From: Oreocharis arfaki | Lineage: Eukaryota; Chordata; Aves; Passeriformes; Paramythiidae | DNA length: 64,000 nt | NCBI GenBank assembly: GCA_013398015.1 | Contig: VZRR01006730.1 | Coordinates: 834,746 to 898,745, forward strand | Reading direction: 5' to 3' | In this document: piece by piece, positions 27,201 through 42,200 of the stretch | Layout of the letters: each line of letters opens with the position of its first letter | Position numbering within the stretch: the stretch's first letter is position 1 | The notes under the pieces: model-generated | Databases searched by the model: none | What the model was told of the DNA's origin: nothing | What the model saw: the letters and a program-made list of their open reading frames with translations, nothing else | Made by a program: the position numbers and the translations under genes

Positions 27201-30200
27201 ATCAACATCAGATTGTGATTCAGATTTTCCTTCACCTCTGAAGAAAGGGATTAGAGTCTCTGAGTGCTACTATTAAGAATATTTAAAGAAAGCTATAGGG
27301 TTGGCAGCTACCTATTGCCTTGATGAAGCCATTTCTTAAAAAGTAATTAACACTCTAAGTTTTTACTATATTATTATATAAAATAATGAAATAAAACTGG
27401 TGACTAGCTTTAATTTTATTTATGCATAGTGATTAAAACTGAATTCTGTCCTAAAGGGTTTATTTCTAATAAAACTAAAAAATTCTAGCTTCCTTTAATG
27501 ATGGGTAATGGAAACATAAGGAGACTTATTTTCTTGTCGTGGTCAATGCACGGAACATGGAACATGGCAAAGCAAGGAACTGAATCGATGTGCTGGCAAC
27601 ACCTTAGGAAAAAGGCACTTGGTTTATGTAAATAAGAGACATATCCTTTTCTACTCAGGACATTTTTTATCTTCACTAAAAATAATCACAGATTATTAAG
27701 ACTGTTGTCACCCATTGTAAAGAAAATTGTTGTCTGTAGTAATCTATAAAACATAAAGAGACTGGAGTGTTGTGGCAATTTTCAAAGTATTTACAGTGGA
27801 CTACTTATTTTAGAGTTTAACCAAAGAACTAGTGATTATGGAAGAATTAATGTTTGGTTTAGTAAAACTAAGGGAAAATTTGGCTGTCAGGCTTTGGGAG
27901 AGGCGTTCTTTTTTACCTGCCATCATATTTTTTCTTTGAAAGATCATAAATAGAAAAAGAATTTGGCATGACCTTACCGATTTGCAGTGCGCAGGAAGCT
28001 GCTGTACTCCAGAAGGACGCAGAGAACCATTTGGAAAAACGTGCAGCATCCCAATGGGCAAGAAAAAGGGCATCGTGTTAGTACAAAAGAGCCATGAATG
28101 TCATCTTCACCCCTAGCAGAACATGCCTGTGCTTCAGTAGCAGGGAGATGAAGGAACTCATGCAAATGCTCTGAAATAGGCTTAAGGGAAATGCTGATCC
28201 ATACTGAAAGCAAACTCACTCCCACACTTTGTGCAGTTCCACTGTGGGATTTATACGACAAGCACAAGCACTTCTGTTTATTCCTAGTTATGGCCGATCA
28301 CCTTCCAGGGAAACAAAAAACTCCACTTCTCCTTGTCATCATGGCATTTTTGCTTGTCATAGTTTGCATTTTGGTAAATAGAGAAATGATGGAAGAATAA
28401 TATTTTACTAGAAAGTTCTTAGGAAAAGCAACTTCCTATGGCTGTTGTTTCTGATTATCACCAGGACCAAGCAGATTCCAGTGCAGCAGAACACAGCCTT
28501 ATAATGAAGGCATGTTCAACAAGAAGACAAGTTATGCAACAGATGATGCAGAGAAAAGTGGAATGTTATTGGGTGTATTTCTATTTTTTGCAGGAAAATA
28601 ACAGTCCAATTAGTCTGTGAGAAATATTACTACTCCTTACTATAATACTTACTTATTACTACTTATTACTACTACTTAGTACTACTTAACAGTACTACTG
28701 TAGTCAGTCCATACATCAGATACAGCCAAATATTTTTGGTACTCCTTTTATTACCTCTTGTAATGGGAGCACTGTGTTTGTTAAAGTGCTGCAATTGGAA
28801 AAGCTCGGAATTTCCAGCACCCATGTAGCTCTTGAACAGAAAGGAAGCAAGAGAAGAGGATTTCAGCCCAGCGAGATTGAGCTGAAATATGGTATGCAAT
28901 ATCTCATCTCTTCAAAGTGGTTTAGCACTCCCTAAGCCCTAAGACCTCACTAGCACTCACTGAATTGATAGGAGTAGTTGAAGTTTGGAGTGCCTGTGAT
29001 AAGTGCAGCATACTGGGTATTTGCTCTGCTGTAACAGTGCATGAACATCACACACAAGTTTTACCAGGATTCCTCTTCTATACCTATCATTTAGTTTGAG
29101 GCTGCTACAAACAGGTTTTAGTTTTGCTCAGCAGGAGACAGGAAAACTGAACTGATTTGCCACACAGATCAAGATTTTTTTCAGAATAAGCAGTTATTGG
29201 GCTTGTTGCCCTGATCATATCAAGGACCGACTTTCCAATATTTCTAAATACATGTAAATTAAAATAGATATATATGTACTAAATACTAAGTACTATATAA
29301 AACTAAGGGCATAGAATATTTCTCGTATGTGTTTAATTCTTTGTACTAATACAATTATACTTCTGTGGAGAAACTATCTTAAAAAAATATAAAACCATAG
29401 GAAGTAAGAAGGACTTAGATTAAAATATTATAATCTTCCTTCGGACATTATATACGTATTGGTAGTTTCTCTATCTGCCTACCTATAGGCTTGTCTGTAT
29501 GTACACACTCTATATCTGAAAATTTACAGGTAGGACTGTTCATGGAGATATCAAAAATGTTTTGTGTGAGTTATTTTTAAGTACAGAATGAGAAAAATCT
29601 TCCAGTTTCAAAGGAGTTCCACAGTCCATTATCTCTCACTATTGAGAAGACTTCCCTAGTTTTTGCTTTATCTTTTCCATTACTCAGTGTCATCCCATTG
29701 TTTCGTCTGACAATACTGTTCTGGTATATGCGATATAAGAAATTTGAGCATAAGAAAGAATATAGTTTCTTCCTTGGAAACACTAATATTTTTTAATTAA
29801 AAGAAAAGGCTTTTGAGTTTCATGCAAAATGGGACTAAAAGCTAGAGGTTGTAATTTCTGTTTAACTGAGTTCTGAAAACGAAAAGAAAAAATGAGTTTG
29901 CCTTCGGGCAAAGTTTTCCCCATCCCAATGCTCTCTTTCAGTATTTCGCGTTTGTTAAAACATTCTCTTTGATCCCAGAAAGACACAGAGTTTGCATGGA
30001 GAGGCTGTACTCCTCCACTGCCAACAGGAACTAAGCAGGGTATGAAAAGTAATAGAGCACTTGGACTCATGAGGTTTCTCCCACTCTTATGTTATTCTCC
30101 CTGATGTTGGGGATCCTTATTCACAGAGATCACCTCATAGGTTAGCTATGCACTTGGGGGCATGAAGATGCAGCTTAGTGAACTGGCTGTAAATGGAATA

Positions 30201-33200
30201 TGCAGCTGATATGTTTTAAACATATGTGGAGGGGTTAAAAATAGTTTTGTACATCCCAGAAATGGTTCCTTCCTATCCAGTTACTGTCAACTGATTGGAC
30301 CCTGTCAGCTGTCACCTCCTTCAAGGTCTCTGCTCACTATCCCATTTAATAGTTCTGTGACAGCTGTTCCCTTCCTCTTCCCAATGACCTCTCCTTGGCC
30401 TTTGACATCTGTATGTCAACACCAGTAAATTAAATTACAGTGATAGGAGATACAGTGTTAAATGAAGCTCTTTATTACAGTGGGAATGACCATTACCTGT
30501 GGATAGAGGGACTCTTGCAAAATGGTGTAATAAAGCAGAAACGGTAAAAGAATAATCCTCGATTCTCTTTGAATCTGCATAGCTCTTGAGAGTTCCCCAG
30601 CATGAGATCCCTTTTCCTGTTCTATTTTAATGAAGAATTCTTTCATTCCATTATGAGATTTTATGCCTATCTGTTCTCATTAATGTAAGAGTGGTCTTCT
30701 ACCTGAGTCATGCAAAGCCTGAAGAATCCACAAATTACTTCTGAAGTGGCTGTGAAAAACAACTAGGAACAGTGAATTTATATTCTTAAATTCACTAGAC
30801 AGAGATTTGTAAGTCGAGAAATGGCAGAAACACTTAAAGTGCAATGACATTTATAAGCTTCTTTTAATGAATTACATTTCTAGCCTAACAAATAATGAAT
30901 AGTTAAATAAATATATTTAACATTTCTGTAAATGCTGGAGATTTTTACTGCTGTTAAGAGTTTGGTCATTGCTCGAAACTAATTATGAGACCAAAAGGGA
31001 AAGGCATGAGGAGAGGGGCTCTTAGTACACAGCACTTTATTCCAGCTGAAGACTCCAGCTGAAGTACGAAATTATGCAAATATTTTCATGTGGTTTTTCA
31101 TTTATTTAAAATTTTATAAAAAAAAGATAAGCAATTCCTTTATGCCTTACGTCTTCTATGGAAATTAGAGTCTCTTTACAACAATTTGGGTTCATGCTGA
31201 AACAAGATTAGATATCAATGTCAGCTCTAGGAAGTTTGATAGGCGTCTTTTCTGTCTGTCCTCCTCAAGTGCCCTGCTTGTGGTGTTGCTGCAAAGCCAG
31301 GATTCACCTACAGGCAGATGCCCTGCATATAGAGTAACAGGGAGGTTGTAAACTACGTGACCTCATTTGCCCCACTGAAATTTGGGTGAGTTAACCTGAG
31401 GCTATTGTGGCCTTATTGCCTTCTGTAGAAAGCTATTAATGTATCTACACAATCCTGTACTCTCTGTGAGGATAAAACACTTTTTATAAATAGTGTTACC
31501 AATACCTGAGCAGAGACTGGACACACATTCACAACAACACTCATCCAAGTAGTTGTGACAACTTTAAATATAGATTTGCAAAACATGAATCTAAGTGACA
31601 AGTTTTTATAGTAACTTCAGGTGCTGGAAAGACAGAGTGAGTGGCCAGGGTCAGTGAACAGAAAGAAGCAAAAAAAACTTCATCACCTATTTGATAGGCA
31701 TGAGCAACAATATTATGCAAATGATTTTTCTGATTCTAAATACTACAATAATGGGAATATAAAGCAGTAAGTTATTGAGAAAAGCTGAAAATTCAAGGAA
31801 ATTTTAGAACTGGTTATATGAAAGAAAGTGATGGTAAAAAACAAAGGACATTCAGAGAAATTAATCAATCGTATGGAATTGTCTTAACTTTAACCTTAAA
31901 GCTGTTTAAAAGAATTTCTGTCTCAGAAATTAGCAGCCAATAATTTTCTTTCACTCCATGCAATTTTTGTCATGTTCTACATGTAAAGAAGACAAAGATG
32001 CATGCATTATTTCAAACCAAATGGTTCTGTCTGACCCGTGCATTTATAACAAAATTAAATAGAAAGCTTACTCTCTGTTGGCAGCAGTGGAATCCAAAAC
32101 ATTCAGATTAAGAGTTTGGTAAAAAAGAGAAAAACATAAGTAACAGGCAATGAAAACAGATTCACCAAGGAAAGCTGAGAATTAGAGGAGAAATTCCAGC
32201 AGAAAGAGTAAAAGTGAAAGTAAAAGAAAGATGTTAGAATTGCAATTGGAAGAGTAAAAAATATTTATGTCATATTTATGCAACACAGAATATCTATAAA
32301 ATAGATAATATATAGCTGAACAGTGCAATAGTTACATTTAGGTATCTAATAAAAAAGCTTGTCCTGCCACCTCTCTGGTTCTTAATAAGGCACCATTATA
32401 AATAGGTATTGTAATTTTTTTTTTTTTCCATGGAAAGGGCTGCTGGAAACACATAATTACCTGAGTTCAGGCCTTTTCTATCTTGGGAAAAAGAATCTTT
32501 TTCATTTTTTTTCCTGCTGTATAAACCTAGCAGAAATGCAGCAAATGCTGAGTATTTCAGGAAGTAGCCATAATTACCTGTCATGCTTTTTCCATTTAGA
32601 GCTGCTTTAGGAAAACGACAAGGATTCTGAATTTATGAAACTTTCACTTATTCCAGTTCTAGTGTTTCAGAGTTGTTCAACAGAAGCTTTATTTCTCTAA
32701 GTCTGTGGTTTTTTACTTACCTTTTTTTCAGCAGGGAGCTAAAATTAAACTCTGCCCCGTCATCATGTCCCTCGGTACTGTATAGTAATAGAAAGCCATA
32801 ATTAGTTTCAGAAGGAAATGGGAATAGCTTTTGAGAGTATAACATTATACAGATGACATACTTTTGTATGGGAGTAGTAGATGGGTTTATAATGAATTAA
32901 AATGTGCATTGAGATGGAAAGCGACTTAAGATGGCTCTGTGCTCATATTTCTTTGCATATAGGTTTAAAAAATATGTGTAATGAACTTCTACTTTTTCTG
33001 TAGTAATTGTGCATGAAGTTGTACAGGGTATTAATTTGGTCATCATATTGTTTTGGAATTCATTTATTATCATACAGTTCCCTTTTTCCTTTAGTTTTCA
33101 GGACTGTGGGTACTGTTTCCTGTTGGGGAAGTATTTAATCAAATTTTCTGTGGAATGCCTTACAATCGAAACCCTCTTTTTTTACCCCTAGTATTATTCC

Positions 33201-36200
33201 AGCTGTAATTGTTTCTTAAGGCTCTTTGTGAGACCAGAATTAATTACAGTGAAAAAAAAAGTGTCACACCATTGGTGCTTGGGAGAGTTGAAGGAGGAAT
33301 TCTGCGATCTGGCTTCCAGCCTCAGATGAGGTTCACGATGCACTTTTTCAACAAGCATCATGACATGCAATGTTGTGATGGGTTGGTGTGTGAGAACAAG
33401 AAGCACCAGGCAGGAGTTTTTTGATGTGTAGCTCGGCCTGTTACATGCGGTGAACTCAGATGGAACGCACAATGTTATTTTTGGTGTTCTGAATCCAGTG
33501 TGTTTTAGCTGTGCTTCTGAACATTTGAAGTACTGACCTACTCTGAAAACAGCATCAAGTCACTACAGTAACTTCTTTAGATTTAATTCCTAAAATATCA
33601 CTTCAGGGATTTGTTACAGAAAATTTTGGGAAATGTATTTTCTTCATCTCAGCCAGTCTACTATCATCAACAGTCAGCTGCTCCTTAACATCTCTGATTT
33701 CTCGAGTATAGGAATCTGGTGATTCCATCTCACAGCATTCATGGATGATAGACATTTTAACAGTACTGTTAAAAAAAATAAAACAGAAACAAGTGCCAAG
33801 CTTCTTGTGCTGCTTGACAATATAAAGTTAAATAACAATTTAGAGTCTGTCCAATTTGAAATATGCTGTAAGAGGAGATCTTTTCTTTAAAATATACTGT
33901 TTCTGCTTTTTTGATTACTTTCAGAACAGTGCAGTACTGGAAGGGATAATTTCCTGGGTATGAGGGGCTCAAACAGAGAGGTGTGGTTTTGGCCCTACTT
34001 TCACAAGATTTTACTTGTTTGCAGGCATAAAATGTACCTAAAAATAACTAGTATAATCCCAAATTTGGAAAGGATTTGCTGTGATCAAATATTCAGTAAA
34101 TCAGGTCTACAGCTGGGAGAATAACTATTCACCTTATTGCCTCACAAGTGGTAGTTAAATCAAATTTTCAGGAAAGACCAGCAATCAAGGTTTAGCTTTT
34201 TTGAAGAATAAGACCCTAATAATTGCTTTAACATGCATACAGTTAAGTCTAATCTCAGAACTCCTTTTTTTGCTATAGTAGAAAACATTAGGAGCAAAAG
34301 GCAGAGTGAAAAATTTAATGGTAATATGATAAGGCGTGTGCCAGGAAACAACAGATTTTCATTTGTGTTGGTACATTTCTGTGAGCAACAGCAATTTTAG
34401 TCAGAATGTGCTCAGTGGAGAGGAAAACATGTAAAACAGAGAGGGCAGACATGCATATGATTTAAAGTTACTTTTTTTTCTTCTAACAATGGTGAGATGT
34501 CACTTGCCAAACACATGCGTTTTCTGGAGATGAATCTGCCTCTCACTGAACTACCAAACTACTCTTTTCTTTATTTATCTGTTTTTATCTATCCTTTTAT
34601 ATTCTTTTGTTTTATCTTTTTTATTTGTCTTTATTTGTCTTACATTATTTCTGATTTGTATGTAATAATATCATATAAGTACTACACATTGTAAACAGTG
34701 ATTTATTTGAAATTTAAGCTGCAGCTTGATTCTTTGGGGTTCTTCTTTTCTTTTCCTAAGCAGAGAGAGACAGTTCATTGTAAGGCTTAAATTTTTCTGC
34801 TGACACAGACAGTGACTACCTGAGAAAGGCTGAAGTCATCCGTCTCCCCCCTCCTGCTAGGCTCCTGAGTGAGGGTATCAAAGACAAAGCTTCCGATTTA
34901 AACAGTTCAGTTCAAAATCTGGCTTCACTCTTACAGGAGAAACTGACAATCTGAACAGCCTGAAGCTGCTCACACTGCACTCCCTTTGAACTGATTCTAA
35001 ATTTTTTAAATTTTGCTCACAAGAAGAGAAGATCTTGAAGCCTCCTTTCACTGCAGTGAAATAACACAATGCAGTTACGCAGTGAGTGTCTGCTGTTTTA
35101 CAGGCATCACAGTGAGGCTGGTCAGCTACCTACAGTACCTACAGACTTAACTGTAGGCAAATTCTGCTGGCCTTATTTAGTTCTTTGTGATAAATGTTAA
35201 AAATATTCTCATATAAAAATAGGACTTATAGAGAAATACTCAAAGAGTTGCCACAGATGATTTATGCCCTATAGAGAAATAGATGTCAGAATATTGTTGG
35301 TCTAGTAACTTTGCAAAAACACATAAAAAATAAAATAGAAACTTATTTACTATTATATGAAGGAGAAAACACCTATTAATAATGTCTAACATTTAAAAAA
35401 TCCAACCAGTTTCGTTGGATTTGTATTAATCTTACTAATAGAAGGAAACATTATTCCCTTAAGAGATACATCAGTTCAGCAAGTATTAATGATGGGGACA
35501 GGATGGCCTTTTCAACAGCAGTCTTTAATATCTGAGACTATGTATACCTGAGTTTTCACACATCATTGTCTTCATTCAATTAATATAGGTATAGAACATG
35601 AAAACAGATACAATCCAAATGCTTGCAGGAAAGTTATCAGTGATATGCTGCTTGTAGAGCTCACATCAAACTCCCCTCCCCTTGTTCAGCAAATGTTTGT
35701 ACCAAGGTACATGTAGTTCCTCAAGCCAGACAAACCAACCTCACACAGTATCTTTTCCATCTCTATCAGGCTATATCAGGAATTGCTCTTTACAGGTCTG
35801 GAAAAAAGGTGCTGAAGTTCTTGTTACAATTATACACACTTTCTATTGCCTAATTGAAGACAAGCACGATGATTATGCTAGTACAAGGTCTAAACTCTCT
35901 TAGGTGATTTCTAGGAGTTGCATAGTATTTTAATAGTAGAAATATTTTCTTAGTAGACATCTGTATCTTTGTGTTTGTTTGTACAACAGCTTTGCTTTTA
36001 GCTAGTTTTATCTGGGACAGTAATGAATTCCACATGGATGTATAACCTGATCGACACAGGTTTCTGCTGTGCATACTCACGTGCGGCGGAAGGCAGCTCG
36101 AATATCCAAGTCTCCACTTACAGGTGCTTCTGATGTGACAAAAAGTAATGAAGAAGAATGGGAGAGCAAGTCAAAATAATGCAAAATTAGGGTGCTATTT

Positions 36201-39200
36201 CTGAAGTTTTCCTTTGCAGACATTTAAAAAAATAAATTCTTATATTGTAGATTGTAATTAATTGCGTATTGAAAGATTAAAGCATCACCTTTAAACATGT
36301 AGCCTTCACTACATTAGCTTTCAGCATTAATTAGCTTTCAACATCCAGTGTTTTGTGTATAACTTATTTCTGTCTCATGCTTCATAATAACCTGAAATCT
36401 GGTCTTACCTCTTGCTTGTCAACTCTCCTGCTGCAAAATTTTAATTTCGGTAGTGTCTTCACAGAGTATTTAAACTCTAATGAGTACAAAACTGGACATC
36501 AGCTCAATACTATTATTAAAAATAAATTATAATCTGTCCTCTGAAAGCAAAGGTAAATTCCTGGAACTATGTAGAGAGACACAGAAACTTAATCGAGGAT
36601 GTTTTATAGAGAGAATTTTATTATACTATTGGTATAAATCGGTGTGCTGCCGCTACCGGGAGATGAACTGTTCTCAGTTGCTGCTCCTAAGCCTTACAAG
36701 TCCTGCAGCCAGCTAGTGAAACTTCAAAAATTAACACTGCTGATCAAGTAACTTAATAAATAAACTTCTGTCTTTTCATAAGGTTCACTGGGAGCTGGAC
36801 ACAAGTTAATGTTGCAGCCCCTTCTACAGAATTGCTGAAACAGGAAATGGTCCAAACATTCAGCTCTGTCAGGTGCTCCACACTTACACTGTTTTTCTTA
36901 AACTCTTCCACATTTGGGGCAAATTGATGTTAAAATGTACTTCCTTTTCAATTTCTGTAAACTTTTCAGTATAGCACTTGTGAGGGTGGCACCATGCATT
37001 AGGTAGAATGAGTCATCTGATCTTAAAGCAATTTTATCTCACAAGGTGCTTCTATATGAGTTGAATTTATCGGGAAAGAAGGAAAAAGGAATTGACAGCA
37101 GTGTCACGTCTAAATCTTTTTTTTCAAATATCCATTTTTAGTCCTGAACTTCTGCCAAAATAAGAATGAACTTATCTTTTATTCTAGTGGAATTAAACAT
37201 CATGAAAGAATGAATCTGAAACCAGAATAAAGCCAGAGAAAAGGTGGGCAGATTTGCATCTTTCTGTGTGCTTTCTCTAAGAGCATCACAGTTCTGACTA
37301 GAGTGATGACCAAGTGGTACTTCTAATGATCTGTGTCTCTGTTAATCTATCCCATTCTCATCTGTGGGCCTCTCTAGGTGTACTTGTAGATCTTCAGGTC
37401 TATATTTCAGGTCTGTGCTTGTCTAGTAACCACTGTGTACCAGAAAGCAGTGTTGGTAGACAGGAAAAAAAATACAGGTGGCATGAAGATAAAAAAAGAG
37501 ATGACAGGAATTCATCTTACCATTGACTGTCAGGTTGAAACTAGAACTATCAAATTTGTCCTTGGTAGACACCTCACATCTGTATCCTCCTGCAAAAGTC
37601 ATGTTTGCTTCTATGATTTCCATTTCAAAGGTGTACACCTAGAACAGACACCAATGATACAATAATTGTTAGAAAACGAAATGGTGAAACACAGAAAAAG
37701 GGAATATATGGAGAGAAGCAGACAGGGGATGAACTATGTCTTTGTGTCCTTTCAAAACTAAGAACCTCCTGAGTGTCCAACTCATTACTGTTACAAAAAA
37801 TTACCTATAATCTCCAATTCAGTAGGAACAGCTGAAGAGAACTGTCAGTACAGGTATTCCTGAGAATACAATGTTACCTTAGCAAACTATGCTGGTGCAT
37901 GCACTAATGTACATATACTACTTGCATGTGCATCGGAAACAGGAATAAAGCTTTCATTAAGCTTTTAGCCTCCCCCCAGAACGCATGCAGTACATGCCAA
38001 AATCCAGTGAAAGGAGTGGCTGATGCGAGTAGGTCTGTCCAGTTCCATCCAGGAGAGGGTAGTAGTGGTTCACACACCACACAGGATGCAAAGTCATGGT
38101 ACAGACTCTTGAATTCCTGCTCGTGTATCTTTGGACAAATTTGTGGTAAAAAGTGGGTCTTCCTCAGCTACTTAAAGCAGTCTAGACAACCCAAGAGAGC
38201 AGTAAATTCCAACTCTAATACCAGAATTATTGATCTATTAAGACCAAGATAGACCACGCTTAAATAGCTGTCTGATTTATCATCTTCTCTTAAATATACC
38301 GTGTATCTGTTTCTTGAGAGGAAGATGAAGGGAACCCTGCGGTAGAAAGTGCAAAACTACTGCCCCAGTCCTCCAGATGTTTTCTCATTTCACCATAGAT
38401 AGAGTACGCAAGAGTCCATATGCAGAGCTTGTCTCTCGTCTGCGTGGTCAAAATACAGACTCCCACGCATAAGTATGGCCTTGTGTGGTGCTTTGGGTAC
38501 CTTAACATCAAAACATTCCTATTTTAGTTTATATTTTCCACAGATTAAAGATTAGTACCTAGAAGACTGAGAACCCTATTCTGCCAATTGTACCTTGGTA
38601 TTTCGATCATAACTGTCATGTAGCTGGAGATGTTTCCCCACTTTGCTTCCCAGGTCCATCCACTTTCCTTTGAACCATTTCACTGATGGCTTCTTCAGCA
38701 AGCTCTCACCTGCCACTTTGGCAGTGATTGTGATGTTTCCACCTTGTAGGAGAAGTAGGTTAAAATAAGATTATGAATAATATTTATCTGTTATATCACT
38801 GGTGCCACCCTGTACTTGGAGAGCTAACAGTCAAGCAGCAGGTACAGCTTACAAACTTCACTTGACTGACAATTTGCACTCACCAACAGTAACTTCTCCA
38901 TCCTGGGGTCGTGCCACAAAGAGCCCGATGGGGTCCAGAGGTTCTTCCGGTTTTGTCTCAGCAGATGAAACTGAAATAAACATCATAATTACTATTTAGA
39001 ACTTTTTGCATCCAACTACATAGTGAATTAGTTAATTAATTTAAAAATACCTCAGTAGGTTTCTTCTGCCTCTGAGATTCCTTATTCTTTGTGGTCTGCT
39101 TTCATCTACTGTCTCTATCTCACTTACTCTGAGGAGTCCCTATGTATGTTCTTACCTTCGGGTAATAAACCAGACCTGATGACAATGTAAATTCTCTATT

Positions 39201-42200
39201 ACCTTCCGTGTTTTGGCTGCTTTCTGCTGGTGGCACAGGTGACTCTGAGGCAGCTGGGGCTGGAACAGCTTCTGCAGGAGTGACTGTCTCGCTCTTTTCT
39301 GGAAATGAATGTAAGCCAAGATTAGAGAAAGTCATACTTCCTCTTTCTTTCTGAAGAAATTTTGCAAAAGAACAGCCTTTAATATACGTCAGGAAAAGCA
39401 GAGAAATAAGCTGTCTTTTCCTAGAGCTTAGAGGATGTGCAGGAAGCAGAAGGGGCCTACTGAAGTTGGATGATGAGGCTTTTTCTTTTGCTGAGCTCAG
39501 AAAGAACTGATGCCTGATTTTCTGAATTCTATAGTCTTGATGTGTAGAAACTTGTCAGCTGATGAATAATGCTATTATTCATTGCAAACATCAGTGGTCT
39601 AAAAAGAAAAGGTAATGAAGAACGATGTCATTATTATCTTTGCAAATGGTTTGCTTATTCATGAGATTTTGTTTAACGATGCTGTTGGAATGTACCGTTA
39701 AAAAGGCTGTTGCTGGGTGCAGCTTGGAAAAAGCTCTAGACACTGCTAGTAAACAATATGGATAAGGTATTTTAAAAATCCGTCTGTAATTTCTTCCCCT
39801 GGCTTATGGAAGTTTGTATCCTCTCAATCAAACCATGACCTCAAGAGACAAATTCAGGCAAATGCATTTGGCACAATGGAGAAGACAGAATTGTCTGAAA
39901 ATGGAGTAGGAGTGAGCAACTGGAGCAGATGGAGTGAGGTAGAATTTCTTGAAATAGATCAGTTGCAGCAAGATATTTTTTCCCCGTAGGTAGTGGAGCC
40001 ACTTCCAAACAATAATGGGCAATCCAGTTACTCTATAGCATTACATACTCTACTCCGCTAGACTCCACAGCTTTATTTGCAAGTTATTTGCCTGTAGCAG
40101 GCTCTACATGGATCTAACCTGAAAGACAACGAGGAAAGTATAACAAGTACAATATGGACCAGTTTGCTTTCAGGATGAGATAGTCAGGAGGACCATATTT
40201 CTACATGCTCTGACAGCTGTCAAATTGTCCTAATCCGTGCCAGGATTTCCCCTTACTCATAATCTGTCCTGCCCTGTCTTTGCATGGAACAGGACATCTT
40301 GAATCCTGTTAAACATTCACCAGTATCTTTTCAGCTGACCAGAAGGTTTCACAAGGTCTCATGATATTGCTAGAACAAACAGTGACAGCAAAGAAAAGGA
40401 AGTGATATAAACAACCTGAGTCTGAGGCTTTTCACCAAATTAAAAAGCAAAAAGTCAAATACCAGAAGCGGTAAATGGATACAGTTTAGGAGGGGGAAAA
40501 GGGATCTGGAAGGTCAAAATGTTTCAAAAAATGAGTGATTTAATCTATCCTAAGCACCTTCCGATAATTTTTCATGAGAAAATTCCAGGGAATTGACTCT
40601 TTATATTTGTTCCCAGGAAATGCCTGGGAAAGTTTTTGAATGTCCCTTGTAACTGGTCTTTCAAGGCATACAAAGGTAGTAATAATTACACAAATAATAC
40701 AAAGGTTGCTCTTCATATTCAAGCCCCTCTTGAAATACGCATTTTTGGTAGCAGGAGATTTTGAGACAATTTTGGGGAATGTATGAGCTTCTAGAAACAT
40801 CACAGTATAACTCGAAAATATTTTGTCAATTGTTATAATTTTGTATTTAAATTAAATAATTGCAAGATAATACCAATCCTAACATCAGGCTTCTTAGTTT
40901 AGGTCAAGGTGAGGGTTAGATTAGCTTTGCTTTGCTTTTGAGTAGTCAAGTGTAAAACCTTGACAGAATTCTAAAGATGTACATTGACACCTCCCCTATG
41001 ATCTCCTCTCTGTCGACTTCTGACACTGGGAAAGAGGTGTCCTAGCCACAGGGAATGTATTCCTCAGCTTAATATGAGTTAGTAGCTTCAAATAATTGGG
41101 CAAAACAAATGTATTGCTGGTAGAGAAATTTTACAGTGTTAAAATAGGATAATTTCCATGGGCCTTATTCATGAAGGTTGCATGTGGGACCGGAAATACT
41201 GATGAAATCAAAATTGCTTAGGAAACGCTGTACCTGGTTCCTTGACCTTGAGTTCAAATTTGACCTTGGAACTTCCAGCTATTACAGCATATGTCACATC
41301 ATCTTCTTTTCCTACATTATTGATTGTCAGTGAATGCTTGTTCCCTTCTGTCTTGATGACATATTTTTCACTTTCAGTAATTTCTGTGCCAGCTCGCTGC
41401 CATTTCACCTTGATGCCAGATTTTTCTGTCTCTGCTTCAAACACAGCTGTGTTTCCGGCTGTCACCTCTGTTGTCTTCGGCTTCTTGGTAAATGCAGAAA
41501 CTAAAAAAAGAGAGAGAGCTCACTAAAATCTGTTTTGCAATTGTGGAATATCTGGTGTAGTCAGCTGTTGTGGCTGCAGCAGCTGTCTCCTTTCTCTCCC
41601 ATCTGCCCATGCAAGATATAAATTACAACACTCTCCACAGAGAAGTTGTGGAATTGACTTTGAGATTATCAAGTTCTGTGTCTCACTGAGAAGTCATATC
41701 TCCTCCAAATTGTCATGAAATAAAGTGGAATGGATAGCAAAATCACCTCACTTTCTGTCTTCCTCTTTCTTTTTCCCCCATATTGAGCTCTGATTTTTCA
41801 TAAGTGAATGTTTTGGTCTATGACAAGATGGCATGATATATATTCTTACATATCTAGCTGTCTACATTAATTTGCCATGTACTTTTATTTAGAATTATTA
41901 ATTTTGTCTTAACAGCTGCTTAATACGGTTGTTGAAGAGGATCAGGATCTGTTCCTCAACAACGCTGCAGTTTGTGCAGCAATCCATGCCCTAATATACC
42001 CCAATGAGTTAATGGTTCATCTTTAGTCCTTCTGTTTTGACTGATCAAGGCTTTAGTGGAAAGGGACTCACATTCCCATGACGACCCTTGTAACTTCATT
42101 CCAGCTAAAATGGTATGAATTGTTGTTTGTGTTCAGAAGTTCACTTTAGCATTAGAAGTTGAAGTACTTGCCTACATGACACTCTACAACAATTAGTATT

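Larger units (their letters stand above)
32778..37520 (-). other. MYBPC3: Introns 8, 7 and 6 of MYBPC3
   Basis: 2.0, 1.2 and 1.4 kb around the small M-motif exons 7 and 8. AT-rich throughout; a T-rich TTTAT/TTTGTC stretch lies at 34561-34650. Nothing else recognised. Confidence 0.7.

Noticed and set aside
28932..28938. Another GGA triplet between AG and GT in intron 10
   Set aside because: Purine-rich acceptor context with no pyrimidine tract.
31459..31461. Alternative site for the 3-nt exon 10 (tcctcacag|AGA|gtacag)
   Set aside because: Fits the required triplet, but the donor is weaker than gtaagc at 32072; kept only as second choice.
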